The translations under genes and the position numbers were made by a program. A DNA stretch of 64,000 bases from Stagnimonas sp965279705. Its GTDB lineage: Bacteria > Pseudomonadota > Gammaproteobacteria > Nevskiales > Nevskiaceae. Shown piece by piece: positions 53,558 to 63,549 of this stretch. The stretch's first letter is position 1. Each line of letters opens with the position of its first letter. The stretch covers positions 1,116,001-1,180,000 of the forward strand of contig OZ257257.1 in the NCBI GenBank assembly GCA_965279705.1, in the 5' to 3' direction. The notes beneath the pieces are model-generated. The model had not been told where the DNA came from, made no database searches, and saw only the letters and a list, made by a program, of their open reading frames with translations.

Positions 53558-55021
53558 ATGTCCTCTGTGCTCATGCCCTGCATCATGGCGGGCGGTTCAG
53601 GCACCCGCCTGTGGCCGCTGTCGCGCGAACAGTATCCCAAGCAGTTTCTCAATCTGACGGACGCACAAAGCCTGTTGCAGTTGACGGCCCGCCGCGCGGC
53701 CAAGCTGGGCGCGGTGACGCCTTCGGTGGTGATCTGTGGCGAAGACCAGCGCTTTTTGGTGGCCGAACAGATGCGCGCCGGCGGGTTCAAGGATGCCATC
53801 ACGCTGGTGGAGCCCACCGGCCGCAACACCGCGCCGGCCGCAGCCTGTGCCGCGCATCTGGCGCTGCGTCGCTACGGGCCGGATGCGATGGTGCTGCTGA
53901 TGGCAGCCGATCACATTATCCCGGACGAAGCGGCGTTCGCCCGTGCCGTGGAGGTCGCCTGTGTCGCCGCCCAGGCCGGCAAGATCGTGACTTTCGGCAT
54001 CCAGCCGACGCGGCCCGAAACCGGCTATGGCTATCTGCGTGCTGGCGCCGCACTCGGCGAGGGGTATCTGTCGGTCGCCGCCTTCATCGAAAAGCCGATT
54101 CGGGAAAAAGCCGAGGCCTTCATTGCCGAAGGCGGTTATTACTGGAACGGCGGGCTGTTCCTGTTCCGCGCCGACGTGATGTTGGCAGAGCTGAAGCACT
54201 TCGAGGCTGCGATGGAAGCGCTGGCCGAAAAAGCGCTGGAGAATGCCAAGACGGACCTCGATTTCGTGCGCCTCGACCCGGAGAGCTTCAAGGCCTGCCG
54301 CAACGAAAGCATCGACTACGCGGTGATGGAAAAAACCGACAAGGCCGCGATCGTGCCGCTTGACGCCGGCTGGGACGATGTCGGTGCCTGGACCTTCATG
54401 GACACGCTGCCGAAGGACGCGCAGGGCAACGTCAAGCGCGGCGACGTGTGGATCGAGGGCGGGCAGGGCAACCTTGTGCACGCCGACTCGCGCATGGTGG
54501 CCCTGGCGGGCGTCAGCGACGTGATCGTCGTCGAGACCAAGGACGCCGTGCTCGTCACCAACCGCGCACACGTCCAGGACGTGAAGAAGATCGTCGCCTC
54601 GCTCAAGAAGGCCGGGCGCAGCGAAGCGGTGAACCACCCCACGGTCTACCGCCCCTGGGGCAGTTACGAAACCATCGCGATGGACGAACGTTTCCAGGTC
54701 AAACGCATCATCGTCAAGCCGGGCCAGAAACTCAGCCTGCAGATGCACCACCACCGCGCCGAGCACTGGATCGTGGTGAAGGGTACCGCCGAGATCACCA
54801 ATGGCGACAAGGTGTTCATGCTCTCCGAGAACCAGAGCACCTACATCCCGCTCGGCACCACGCATCGCCTGGTCAACCCCGGCAAGGTGCTGCTGGAGCT
54901 GATCGAAGTACAGTCCGGCTCGTACCTGGGCGAAGACGATATCGTTCGCTTTGAGGATATCTACGGGCGCAGTCCGGAGAGCAATGATGCTCAGGGCCGC
55001 ACGCCTGAGAACAAGGCATGA
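53558..55021 (+). CDS. manC: Mannose-1-P guanylyltransferase / mannose-6-P isomerase
   Basis: A 487-residue bifunctional enzyme making GDP-mannose. The N-terminal domain opens with MAGGSGTRLWPLSREQYPKQ and has FIEKPIREKAE. The C-terminal cupin isomerase domain holds VKPGQKLSLQMHHHRAEHW with the metal histidines. It supplies gmd at 31.4 kb. Its stop overlaps the next ATG (ATGA). Confidence 0.97.
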   Translation: MSSVLMPCIMAGGSGTRLWPLSREQYPKQFLNLTDAQSLLQLTARRAAKLGAVTPSVVICGEDQRFLVAEQMRAGGFKDAITLVEPTGRNTAPAAACAAHLALRRYGPDAMVLLMAADHIIPDEAAFARAVEVACVAAQAGKIVTFGIQPTRPETGYGYLRAGAALGEGYLSVAAFIEKPIREKAEAFIAEGGYYWNGGLFLFRADVMLAELKHFEAAMEALAEKALENAKTDLDFVRLDPESFKACRNESIDYAVMEKTDKAAIVPLDAGWDDVGAWTFMDTLPKDAQGNVKRGDVWIEGGQGNLVHADSRMVALAGVSDVIVVETKDAVLVTNRAHVQDVKKIVASLKKAGRSEAVNHPTVYRPWGSYETIAMDERFQVKRIIVKPGQKLSLQMHHHRAEHWIVVKGTAEITNGDKVFMLSENQSTYIPLGTTHRLVNPGKVLLELIEVQSGSYLGEDDIVRFEDIYGRSPESNDAQGRTPENKA

Positions 55022-56391
55022 AGCTCCCGGCCTTCAAGGCCTATGACATTCGTGGCCGCGTGCCGGATGAGCTGAATCCCGACATCGCCTACCGCCTGGG
55101 CATCGCCTATGCGGAGCTGTTCCAGCCCAGCAAGATCGCGTTGGGCCGTGACATCCGCCACAGCTCGTTGCCCTTGCTGCAAGCGCTGGCGCATGGCTTC
55201 GTCTCGCGTGGCGTCGAGGTGCTCGACTTAGGCCTGGGCGGCACCGAAGAGGTCTACTGGGCCGCGCAGCAACCGGACGTGGACGGCGGCATCATGGTCA
55301 CCGCCAGCCACAACCCGATGGACTACAACGGCATGAAGCTGGTGAAGGGTGGGGCCATCCCCATCAGCGGTGACAGTGGCCTGCGCGACCTCGAAGCGCG
55401 CGTGCTGGCACTGAGCGACTTGGCACCCAAGGGTGCGCCGACGATGACGCCGACCGACTATCGCGCCGGCTATGTCGAGCATTTGCTGGGCTATGTCGAT
55501 GCCGCCAAGCTCAAGGGTTTGAAAATCGTCGTCAACAGCGGCAACGGCACGGCGGGTCTGGTGATCGATGCACTCAGCCCGCATCTGCCCATCGACTTCG
55601 TGCGCGTACACCACACGCCCAATGGCGACTTTCCCAATGGAATCCCCAACCCGCTGCTGCCGGAGATGCGCGAAGACACGGTCAAGGCGGTGCGCGAATC
55701 GGGTGCTGCCTTCGGGGTCGCCTGGGATGGCGACTTCGACCGCTGCTTCCTGTTCGACGAACACGGCGGTTTCATCGAGGGTTATTACATCGTCGGCCTC
55801 TTGGCCGAGGCGCTGCTCAGGAAGGAGCCGGGTGGAAAGATCATCCACGACCCGCGACTCACCTGGAACACCATCGACATGGTCAAGGCTGCGGGCGGCA
55901 TCGCCATCCAGAGCAAGACCGGCCATGCCTTCATCAAGGAGCGCATGCGGCTCGAAAACGCCATCTACGGCGGCGAGATGAGCGCGCACCATTACTTCCG
56001 CGACTTCGCCTACTGCGACAACGGCCACATTCCCTGGCTCTTGGTCGCGGCTCTCGTCGCCGAGACCGGCAAGACGCTGTCGCAGCTGGTGCAAGAGCGT
56101 CAGGCGGCGTACCCCGCCAGCGGCGAGATCAACAGCAAGGTCGCCGATGTGAAGGCCACCATCGCCAGCATCGAGGCACGCTATGCGCCGGGTGCTTACG
56201 CGATCGACAAGACCGACGGCCTGTCATGCGAATACGCCGAAGGCTGGCGTTTCAACCTCAGAGGCTCCAACACCGAGCCGGTGCTGCGGCTCAATGTCGA
56301 ATCGCGTGGTGATGCGGCGCTGATGCGTGCAAAGACAGCTGAACTGCTCGCATCGATCGATGCGGGTGGTGGTAGCGGCGCAGCGCATTAA
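55018..56391 (+). CDS. manB: Phosphomannomutase / phosphoglucomutase
   Basis: A 457-residue alpha-D-phosphohexomutase. The phosphoserine loop is TASHNPMDYNGMKLV, the metal loop DGDFDRCFLFD, the sugar loop GGEMSAHHYF and the phosphate loop FNLRGSNTEPVLR. It converts mannose-6-P to mannose-1-P for ManC, and related enzymes also act on glucose phosphates (AlgC/XanA type), which could feed ddhA with glucose-1-P. Confidence 0.95.
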   Translation: MKLPAFKAYDIRGRVPDELNPDIAYRLGIAYAELFQPSKIALGRDIRHSSLPLLQALAHGFVSRGVEVLDLGLGGTEEVYWAAQQPDVDGGIMVTASHNPMDYNGMKLVKGGAIPISGDSGLRDLEARVLALSDLAPKGAPTMTPTDYRAGYVEHLLGYVDAAKLKGLKIVVNSGNGTAGLVIDALSPHLPIDFVRVHHTPNGDFPNGIPNPLLPEMREDTVKAVRESGAAFGVAWDGDFDRCFLFDEHGGFIEGYYIVGLLAEALLRKEPGGKIIHDPRLTWNTIDMVKAAGGIAIQSKTGHAFIKERMRLENAIYGGEMSAHHYFRDFAYCDNGHIPWLLVAALVAETGKTLSQLVQERQAAYPASGEINSKVADVKATIASIEARYAPGAYAIDKTDGLSCEYAEGWRFNLRGSNTEPVLRLNVESRGDAALMRAKTAELLASIDAGGGSGAAH

Positions 56392-56400
56392 AATTAGCGG

Positions 56401-57414
56401 ATGTCACGAACCATCCTCGTCACCGGTGCGGCCGGTTTCATCGGCTTTCACCTCGCCCAACGCCTGCTCGAAGCCGGCGATACCGTCATCGGCTTCGACA
56501 GCGTCAACGACTACTACGATCCGGCGCTGAAGCGAGCGCGGCTCGCCCTGCTAGCGCCGCATTCGAGGTTCTCTTTTATCGAAGGCGACCTCGCCGATCG
56601 CGAGCGTGTTGCGGCATTGTTCGCTGACCAGCACTTCGATGTCGTGGTGCATCTTGCCGCGCAGGCGGGCGTGCGCTATTCGCTGAGCAATCCGCATGTC
56701 TACGCGGACAGCAATCTGGTCGGCTTTCTCAACATTCTCGAAGGCTGTCGTCACGCCAGAATTGCGCATCTGGTCTATGCCAGCAGCAGCTCGGTGTATG
56801 GCGCCAATGCCAAGATGCCGTTCTCTGAAAAAGACAACGTCGATCACCCGCTGTCGCTCTACGCCGCCAGCAAAAAGGCCAACGAATTGATGGCGCACAC
56901 CTACGCCTCGCTCTACGGTCTGCCGGTCACCGGCCTGCGCTTTTTCACGGTTTACGGTCCCTGGTATCGGCCCGACATGGCGCTGTTCAAGTTCGCCAAG
57001 AACATTCTCGAAGGCAAGCCCATCACCGTGTTCAACCACGGCAACCATCGCCGTGATTTCACCTATATCGATGACATCGTCGAGGGCGTCGTCCGCGTGA
57101 TGCTCAAGCCGCCGATGGCCGATCCTGACTGGGATGCGATGACGCCCAACCCTGCCACCAGCAAGGCGCCGTATGCGATCTACAACATCGGCAACGGCAA
57201 CCCCGAAAACCTGATGGACTACATCCAGGCACTCGAAGCCGCACTCGGCAAGAAGGCGGTGATGGAGATGCTGCCGGCACAACCCGGCGACGTGGCCGAG
57301 ACCCATGCGGATGTCAGCGCCCTGCATGCAGCCACCGGTTTTGCGCCTTCGACGCCGATTGCTGTTGGCGTGCCGCGTTTCGTCAATTGGTATCGCAGCT
57401 ACTACGACATCTAG
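56401..57414 (+). CDS. UDP-glucuronate 4-epimerase-like protein
   Basis: A 337-residue extended SDR enzyme. It has TGAAGFIGFHLAQRLLE, GFDSVNDYYDPALKRARL, AQAGVRYSLSNPHVYADSN and the catalytic YAASKKANE, all typical of UDP-glucuronate 4-epimerases (CapI/LpsL group) that make UDP-galacturonate. It is nine bases after manB, so it is probably in the same operon and provides a sugar for LPS or another polysaccharide. Confidence 0.88.
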   Translation: MSRTILVTGAAGFIGFHLAQRLLEAGDTVIGFDSVNDYYDPALKRARLALLAPHSRFSFIEGDLADRERVAALFADQHFDVVVHLAAQAGVRYSLSNPHVYADSNLVGFLNILEGCRHARIAHLVYASSSSVYGANAKMPFSEKDNVDHPLSLYAASKKANELMAHTYASLYGLPVTGLRFFTVYGPWYRPDMALFKFAKNILEGKPITVFNHGNHRRDFTYIDDIVEGVVRVMLKPPMADPDWDAMTPNPATSKAPYAIYNIGNGNPENLMDYIQALEAALGKKAVMEMLPAQPGDVAETHADVSALHAATGFAPSTPIAVGVPRFVNWYRSYYDI

Positions 57415-57432
57415 CGGCGTCGCAGCGCCTAA

Positions 57433-58758
57433 TCAGCCCAGCGGCTTGATCAGCACCAGCGAGTTGCGGCGGTAGTTGTAGATGCGCTGCTTCTGCACCG
57501 GCAGATCCTCGATCTTGCCTTCGACAAAGCCATGCTCGATGAACCAATGCTCGGTCGTCGTCGTCAGCGCGAACAACTGCTTGAGCCCCTGTTTGCGGGC
57601 GGTGTCTTCGGCGCGCTTCAGCAGCGCCTCGGCACGGCCTTCGCCGCGATAGTCGGGATGCACGGCGACACAGCTGAACTCGCCCATCTTGTATTGCGGG
57701 TAGGGGAACAGCGCGCAGCAGGCGATCACCAGACCGTCGCGCACCATCACGTCGAACTGGCTGATTTCCAGTTCGAGCTGCTCGCGCGAGCGCGGCACCA
57801 GCACGCCGGCGTCTTCCAGTGGCTTGATGAGGGCGAGCACGCCGCCGACGTCTTCGATAGATGCCTCGCGCACCGCCTGGTAGTTCTCGTCGGTATAGAG
57901 CATCAGGCCGACGCCATCGCGGGTGTAGAGCTCGCGCAGCAGCGCGCCTTCTTCGGCCGCGCCGATCAGGTGCACGCGGCGCACGCCGCCATGGCCGGCT
58001 GCGAGAGCAGCGCTGAGATGTGCGCGGTCGCGGTCGGAAAGATGCGTGGCGTCCTCCGCCAGTTTTGCACCTTCGCCGAGCGAGAGCTGGCCGGCATCAC
58101 CAGTGTCTTCGGCGAGTGTCCAGCTGTCAGGGTTGCTGTCGACCAGGAACACCAGCTTGTCCGCCTTCAGCGCGCTGGCGACGGCCGTGGCCACGTCTTC
58201 GTAACGCAGGTTGAAAGTCTCGCCGGTCGGCGAGTAGCCGATGTTGCTGACCAGAGCGATGCGGCCTTGATCCAGCACCTGGCGGATGGTCTCGGCATCG
58301 ACGCGCCGCACTTCGCCGGTCGATTGCAGATCGACACCCGCCCGCACGCCGGCCGGCTTGGCGATGATCCAGTTGCCGCCCGCCACCTTCACCCGCGCAC
58401 CGCCCATAGGGGTTGAGGCGAGCGAGGTCGAGAGCTTGGCTTCGATGCTCATGCGCAGGCTGCCGGCGGCGTCCTTGACGCACTCCAGTGCCGCTGCATC
58501 GGTGACGCGCTGGTTGCCCTGATGCTTGCTGTCCAGCCCGCGTGCCGCCAGCCGGGTTTCGATCTGCGGCCGCGCGCCGTGCACCACCACCGGCTTCACG
58601 CCCAGCGATTGCAGCAGGGCGATGTCGTAGAGCAAGCGTTCGAAATCCGCCCGCTCGCAGATTTCGCCACCGAAGGCGAGCACGAACACGCTGCCGACGT
58701 GGGCATGCACATAGGGTGCGGCGGCGCGCAGGGCGCGAACGAAATCGGAGGGGTTCAT
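57433..58758 (-). CDS. argA: N-acetylglutamate synthase ArgA
   Basis: A 441-residue amino-acid N-acetyltransferase, the first enzyme of arginine synthesis. The amino-acid-kinase-like domain (PVVVHGARPQIETRL, GYSPTGETFNLRYEDVA) covers about 1-290 and the GNAT domain about 300-441 (SCVAVHPDYRGEGRAEALL, LFALTTTTEHWFIEHGF). An alternative GTG start at 58773 adds five residues. Arginine is one of the two cyanophycin monomers, a metabolic tie to the cphA locus but not a physical one. It converges on the manC operon. Confidence 0.95.
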   Translation of the reverse strand: MNPSDFVRALRAAAPYVHAHVGSVFVLAFGGEICERADFERLLYDIALLQSLGVKPVVVHGARPQIETRLAARGLDSKHQGNQRVTDAAALECVKDAAGSLRMSIEAKLSTSLASTPMGGARVKVAGGNWIIAKPAGVRAGVDLQSTGEVRRVDAETIRQVLDQGRIALVSNIGYSPTGETFNLRYEDVATAVASALKADKLVFLVDSNPDSWTLAEDTGDAGQLSLGEGAKLAEDATHLSDRDRAHLSAALAAGHGGVRRVHLIGAAEEGALLRELYTRDGVGLMLYTDENYQAVREASIEDVGGVLALIKPLEDAGVLVPRSREQLELEISQFDVMVRDGLVIACCALFPYPQYKMGEFSCVAVHPDYRGEGRAEALLKRAEDTARKQGLKQLFALTTTTEHWFIEHGFVEGKIEDLPVQKQRIYNYRRNSLVLIKPLG

Positions 58759-58929
58759 GGCGGGATTATCCACGCTGGGCCACGGCCCGTGAAAGTCCGA
58801 CTGCGATGGCGTGGTGCTTTACCCTTCTGGCCGCAGGCAGATGAAAACTTTCAACGGTCCGGCAAGCTGTCGGCTCGCCATAGCGTCAAGAGATTGTTAA
58901 CTTCGACGCATCCAAAAGAGGGTCGTCCC

Positions 58930-59670
58930 ATGAAAATGATGCCGTCACTGGCGCTTGCTGCCAGTTTTTGTTTCTCCCCGGTCGGCTGGGCGCTGACGGT
59001 CAGCCAGCTGGCGGCGAAGAATCTCGAAGCCCGGGGCGGGGCTGCGGCACTGAGTGCCGTGCAGGGCGTCAAGCGCAGCGGCAAGTTCATCATTGGCGAG
59101 GGCCGCTTTGTGGCGGGATACGTCGAGATGCGCGCCAGGCCGAAAGCGATTCGCGGTGAGTTTTCCTTGCAGGGGCTGGTCAATGTGCAGGCCTACGACG
59201 GCAAGGAGGGCTGGCAGATCGACCCTTTCCAGGGCCGCAAGGATCCTGAGCGCATGCCAGAAGACAGCGTCAAGGGCTTGATCGAGGATTCCGACATCGA
59301 TGGCCCGCTGGTCGATAGCCAGAAGAAGGGCTACACGGTGGACTATCTCGGTACCGAGGACATCGACGGCACCCCCGCCCACAAGTTGAAGGTGGTGAAG
59401 GCCAATGGCGATCTGCAATACCTCTGGCTCGACCCGGATCACTTTCTCGAAATCCGCACCGAGAGCCAGCGCAGCGTGCGCGGCGTGAAGGAAATCACCG
59501 TCACCGAGTACGGCGACTACGAGAAGGCGGGCGGCGTCTACTGGCCGATGTCGCTGGCGTTCTGGCAGAAGGGCTCCAGCGACCGGCAGGTGATCGACTA
59601 CCAGACGGTCGAGGTCAATCCCGCCTTGCCGGCGACCCTGTTCGCCTTTCCCGTCGCTGTCGCCAAGTAG
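58930..59670 (+). CDS. Exported LolA-like protein
   Basis: A 246-residue protein with a signal peptide (about 1-21, ending VGWA). The mature part begins LTVSQLAAKNLEARGGAAAL and then forms an antiparallel sheet pattern with VNVQAYDGKEGWQIDPFQG, LGTEDIDGTPAHKLKVVK and YLWLDPDHFLEIRTES, as in outer-membrane lipoprotein-sorting (LolA/LolB-fold) proteins of unknown cargo. The in-frame opening further upstream is not coding. It is followed after nine bases by the propeller gene, so the two probably act together. Confidence 0.78.
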   Translation: MKMMPSLALAASFCFSPVGWALTVSQLAAKNLEARGGAAALSAVQGVKRSGKFIIGEGRFVAGYVEMRARPKAIRGEFSLQGLVNVQAYDGKEGWQIDPFQGRKDPERMPEDSVKGLIEDSDIDGPLVDSQKKGYTVDYLGTEDIDGTPAHKLKVVKANGDLQYLWLDPDHFLEIRTESQRSVRGVKEITVTEYGDYEKAGGVYWPMSLAFWQKGSSDRQVIDYQTVEVNPALPATLFAFPVAVAK

Positions 59671-59679
59671 GAGAACCCC

Positions 59680-62600
59680 ATGATCCGTTCGATTCTCTTG
59701 GCCGCCGCCCTCGTGCCCACGCTCGCCATTGCCCAGGTCGCACCTGTGGCAGATGCCGCCGTGGTCTCCGGCCTCGGTATCCGCAACATCGGCTCGGCCG
59801 CCATGAGCGGCCGTATCGCCGCGATGGACGCCCAGCACACGCCTGACGGCAAGCTCACGGTGTACGTGGGAGCGGCCAGCGGGGGCGTCTGGAAGTCGCA
59901 GGATGGCGGCACCACTTTCCGCCCCGTGTTCGACGACCAGCCGGTGCAGTCGGTGGGCGCACTGGCGATGGACCCGAAAGATCCGCAGACCGTATGGGTT
60001 GGCACCGGCGAGGCCTGGACGCGCAACAGCGTCTCCATCGGCGATGGCCTCTACAAGACCACCGACGGCGGCGACACCTGGACCAATGTCGGCTTGGGCG
60101 ATAGCGAGCGCATCGCCGCACTCGCCATCGACCCGCGCGACAGCAACACCGTCTACGCCTGCGTGTTGGGGCGGCTGTGGAGTGACTCGGAAGCGCGTGG
60201 CATTTATGCCACCCGCGATGGCGGCAAAAGCTGGCAGCACATCCTCAAGGCCCCTTCGCAGTCGACTGGTTGCGCGAGCTTGAGCCTCGATGCCAAGAAC
60301 CCGGATGTGCTCTACGCCGGGTTGTGGGACTTCCGCCGCAAGGGCTGGACCTTCCGCTCCGGTGGTGAGTCGCCTACCAGTGCCTCGGCGAGTGCGCTGA
60401 TGGTGAGCCGCGATGCGGGCAAGAACTGGAGCGAGGTCACACCCGAAACCAGCAAGGGCTTCGCTAAAAAGCCCTATGGCCGCATCGCGGTCAACGTTGC
60501 GCCCAGCGACTCCAAGCGAATCTACGCCTTCGTCGAGTCCACCGATTCAGCGCTGTACGTCAGCAGCGATGGTGGACAGAGCTGGGAGGCCCGCGACAAG
60601 AGCCAGTGGATGGTCTGGCGGCCGTTCTATTTCGCGCGCATGACGGTAGACCCCACCAATGCCGACCGCGTCTACAAGGACAACGGCAATCTCATCCTGA
60701 GCGAAGACGGCGGCAAGAGCTTCACCATCGTCGGCGGCTTCCAAGGCATGCACGGCGATATCCATGCGGTCTGGGTCGATCCGAAGAACCCCAAACATGT
60801 CTTGTCAGGCGACGACGGCGGCCTCTGGTACAGCTACGACGGCGGTAGCAAGTGGTGGAAGAACGAGAACCTGCCGATCTCGCAGTTCTACCATGTGAGT
60901 GTGGACGACGCCGACCCGTATCGCGTCTACGGCGGCCTGCAGGACAACTCCTCCTGGGTCGGCGATTCGGCCTATCCCGGCGGCATCACCAACTCGCGCT
61001 GGGAGAACATGTACGGCGGCGACGGCTTCTGGATGTTCAACGATCCCTCGGACCCGAACTATCTCTACGCCGAGTATCAGGGTGGCAATCTCGCGCGCAT
61101 CCACCGCCACACCCACGCCTCGCGCGATATCCAGCCCAAGGCCGCGCGCGGCGAAAAGCTACGCTTCAACTGGAACACGCCGCTGCACCTCTCGCCGCAC
61201 GAGAAGGGCGCGCTCTACATGGGCGGGCAGTTCCTGTTCCGCACCAGGGACCACGGCCAGAGCTGGCAGCGCATCTCGCCAGACCTCACCACCAACAACC
61301 CCGAAAAGCAGAAGCAGGAGCAGACCGGCGGCGTGACGGTGGACAACTCCGCCGCCGAGATGCACACCACCATCTATGCGATCAGCGAGTCGCCCATGGT
61401 GGCGGGGCTGATCTGGGTCGGCACCGACGATGGCAATGTGCAGCTCACCCGCGACGGCGGCAAAAGCTGGAAGAAGGTGATCGACGGCGATGCGCCGAGC
61501 GTACCGGGCCTGCCGAAGAACGCCTGGGTCAGCACCATCGAGGCCAGCCGCCACGCGCCCGGCACCGCTTTTGCGACCTTCGACCTGCACACGATGGGCG
61601 ATCACCAGCCCTATGTATTTGTCACCCGCGACTACGGTGCCAGCTGGCAGCCGCTGGTCAGCCCTGCGGCTGCCAAGGGCGTGCGCGGCTATGCACACGT
61701 CATCAAACAGGACCCGGTCGCAGCGAATCTGCTGTATCTCGGCACAGAGTTCGGCCTGTGGATTTCGGTGGATTCCGGCGTGAACTGGGGTGCCTTCAAG
61801 GGCGAGCAGTTTCCGTCCGTTGCGGTACGCGATATCGCCATTCAGGGCCGCGACCACGATCTGGTGCTCGGCACCCACGGCCGGGGCATCTGGATCATCG
61901 ACGACATCAGTCCGCTGCGGCAGATCAACACCGCACTGTTGCAGCAGGATGCCGCTTTTGTGGCAGGCCGCAGCGTGCAACAGCGCATCCAGGGGCAGGG
62001 CGGATGGGCCAGCGGCAGCGCGGTCTTCGTCGGAGACAACCCCACGGACGGCGCGGTCATCACCTACTACCAGAAGACTCGTCACCTGTTCGGCAGGCTC
62101 AAGATCGAAATCCTCGATCCCAGCGGCAAGGTCATCGACGAACTATCGGCCAGCAAGCGGCGGGGCTTGAACCGCGTCACCTGGTCCATGCAGATGAAAC
62201 CGCCGCGCGTGCCACCGGCCGTGCAGCTCGCCTTTGCCGGCACCCAGGGGCCGCGTGTGCTGCCCGGCACCTACACCGTGCGCATGACCAAGGGCGGCAA
62301 GGTCTACGAGCAGAAAATCGACGTCAAGCTTGATCGCCGCAGCAGCTTTACCGTTGCCGACCGCAAGGCCCAGTTCGACGCTGCCATGCAGGTGCATGGG
62401 CTGTTCGGGCAGGAGAGCGCGCTGATGGATCGCATTCTCGCCCTGCGCAGCAGCCTGGCCGAGCGCAAGGCTGCGTTGAAGGATGCAGCCTTGAGCCAGC
62501 GGGTTGCAGATGTGGACGCCAAGGTCGATGCCGTGCGCAAGCGCATCGTTGCGACCACCGAGGGCGGGGCCATCACCGGTGAAGAGCGCCTGCGCGAGCA

Positions 62601-62922
62601 CACCGACATGCTCTACGGCGCGATTCTGAGCCACGAGGGCAAACCGGGCAGCTACCACCTGCAACGCATCGCCGCACTCAAGGCCGAGCTGGCTGATGTT
62701 GATCTGGCGTTCGCCACGCTGCTCGATTCGGACCTCCCGGCGCTCAACCAGGCGCTAAAAGCCGCCCAGCAGCCCGAGGTAGCGAAGCCGCCGGTGGTTG
62801 CGGTGCGCGAGAGCGAGTTCGGCTCTGCCGACGCCCGCTGGCTGGCGGGCTTGAGCCGCAAGAACAAGAAAACCTGGGCACAGACGCTGCTGCTGCCGAC
62901 TGCGGCACCCCGCCTGCATTAG
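59680..62922 (+). CDS. Secreted Asp-box (BNR/sortilin-like) propeller protein
   Basis: A 1080-residue exported protein with signal MIRSILLAAALVPTLAIAQ. Residues about 25-760 form Asp-box repeats, including SQDGGTTF, TTDGGDTW, TRDGGKSW, SRDAGKNW, SSDGGQSW and SEDGGKSF, predicting one or two beta-propellers of the WD40/YVTN/BNR-like or VPS10/sortilin type. A later part has a FlgD-like strand domain (LKIEILDPSGKVIDEL, VTWSMQMKPPRVPP) and a helical C-terminus. Relatives are annotated as glycosyl hydrolases, but no catalytic residue can be named here. Confidence 0.85.
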   Translation: MIRSILLAAALVPTLAIAQVAPVADAAVVSGLGIRNIGSAAMSGRIAAMDAQHTPDGKLTVYVGAASGGVWKSQDGGTTFRPVFDDQPVQSVGALAMDPKDPQTVWVGTGEAWTRNSVSIGDGLYKTTDGGDTWTNVGLGDSERIAALAIDPRDSNTVYACVLGRLWSDSEARGIYATRDGGKSWQHILKAPSQSTGCASLSLDAKNPDVLYAGLWDFRRKGWTFRSGGESPTSASASALMVSRDAGKNWSEVTPETSKGFAKKPYGRIAVNVAPSDSKRIYAFVESTDSALYVSSDGGQSWEARDKSQWMVWRPFYFARMTVDPTNADRVYKDNGNLILSEDGGKSFTIVGGFQGMHGDIHAVWVDPKNPKHVLSGDDGGLWYSYDGGSKWWKNENLPISQFYHVSVDDADPYRVYGGLQDNSSWVGDSAYPGGITNSRWENMYGGDGFWMFNDPSDPNYLYAEYQGGNLARIHRHTHASRDIQPKAARGEKLRFNWNTPLHLSPHEKGALYMGGQFLFRTRDHGQSWQRISPDLTTNNPEKQKQEQTGGVTVDNSAAEMHTTIYAISESPMVAGLIWVGTDDGNVQLTRDGGKSWKKVIDGDAPSVPGLPKNAWVSTIEASRHAPGTAFATFDLHTMGDHQPYVFVTRDYGASWQPLVSPAAAKGVRGYAHVIKQDPVAANLLYLGTEFGLWISVDSGVNWGAFKGEQFPSVAVRDIAIQGRDHDLVLGTHGRGIWIIDDISPLRQINTALLQQDAAFVAGRSVQQRIQGQGGWASGSAVFVGDNPTDGAVITYYQKTRHLFGRLKIEILDPSGKVIDELSASKRRGLNRVTWSMQMKPPRVPPAVQLAFAGTQGPRVLPGTYTVRMTKGGKVYEQKIDVKLDRRSSFTVADRKAQFDAAMQVHGLFGQESALMDRILALRSSLAERKAALKDAALSQRVADVDAKVDAVRKRIVATTEGGAITGEERLREHTDMLYGAILSHEGKPGSYHLQRIAALKAELADVDLAFATLLDSDLPALNQALKAAQQPEVAKPPVVAVRESEFGSADARWLAGLSRKNKKTWAQTLLLPTAAPRLH

Positions 62923-62965
62923 CTGAATTGAAAGATGCGGTCATCGCCGCCGGTATACTGCGGCG

Positions 62966-63529
62966 ATGACCCAATCCACACCCTATGCCGCCCTCAATGC
63001 GGCCCTGCGAAGCGCCGGTTTCGATCAGGATGCTGCCGAGTACCACGGCGCGCTCTGCGGCGCGCTCTGCACCCGAGCCCCCGCCGATGTAGACCCCATG
63101 ACCGTGCTCGATGGTGCCGACCACGACATCGCTGGTGCCTCGCTGTTGAAGGCAGTGCGCGATGCGGCCGCCCTCTCGCTGGCCGATACCGATGGCGATA
63201 TTCGCCTTGTGCTACCCGATGACGAACAACCGCTGGGCGACCGCGCCCGTGCTCTGGGCGAGTGGTGCGAGGGCTTTCTGTTCGGTCTCGCCAGCCACGG
63301 CAAGCTCGACCTCAAGAACGCCGCACCGGAAGTGCGCGAGGTGATCGAGGACTTGGCCCAGTTCACCCGCGCCAGCTTCGACGAAAGCGGCGATGAGGAA
63401 ATGGAGGAAGAGGCCTACGCCCAGCTCGTGGAATACGTGCGCGTCGGCTTGCAGTTGCTGTTCATGGAGCTGGCCCCCGGCTCGCAGGCGCGCGCGCTGC
63501 AACGCGCCAAAGATTCTGCTGTCCATTGA
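62966..63529 (+). CDS. UPF0149 (YgfB/YecA-like) protein
   Basis: A 187-residue cytoplasmic helical protein of the UPF0149 family. It has AEYHGALCGALCTRAP near the start, WCEGFLFGLASHGKLDLKNA and the acidic DESGDEEMEEEAYAQLVEYV, as in YgfB. The gene usually precedes pepP in Gammaproteobacteria, as here. Function is not settled. Confidence 0.9.
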   Translation: MTQSTPYAALNAALRSAGFDQDAAEYHGALCGALCTRAPADVDPMTVLDGADHDIAGASLLKAVRDAAALSLADTDGDIRLVLPDDEQPLGDRARALGEWCEGFLFGLASHGKLDLKNAAPEVREVIEDLAQFTRASFDESGDEEMEEEAYAQLVEYVRVGLQLLFMELAPGSQARALQRAKDSAVH

Positions 63530-63549
63530 TGATCCATTAGGAGCCGCCC

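Noticed and set aside
52213..54865. Long antisense frames opposite bioA (plus, 52213-53442) and manC (minus, 53597-54865)
   Set aside because: Both lie wholly within recognised enzymes, show low-complexity composition and no domain.
57415..57432. Terminator between the convergent manC operon and argA
   Set aside because: Only a four-base GGCG/CGCC stem is visible with no T-run on either strand.
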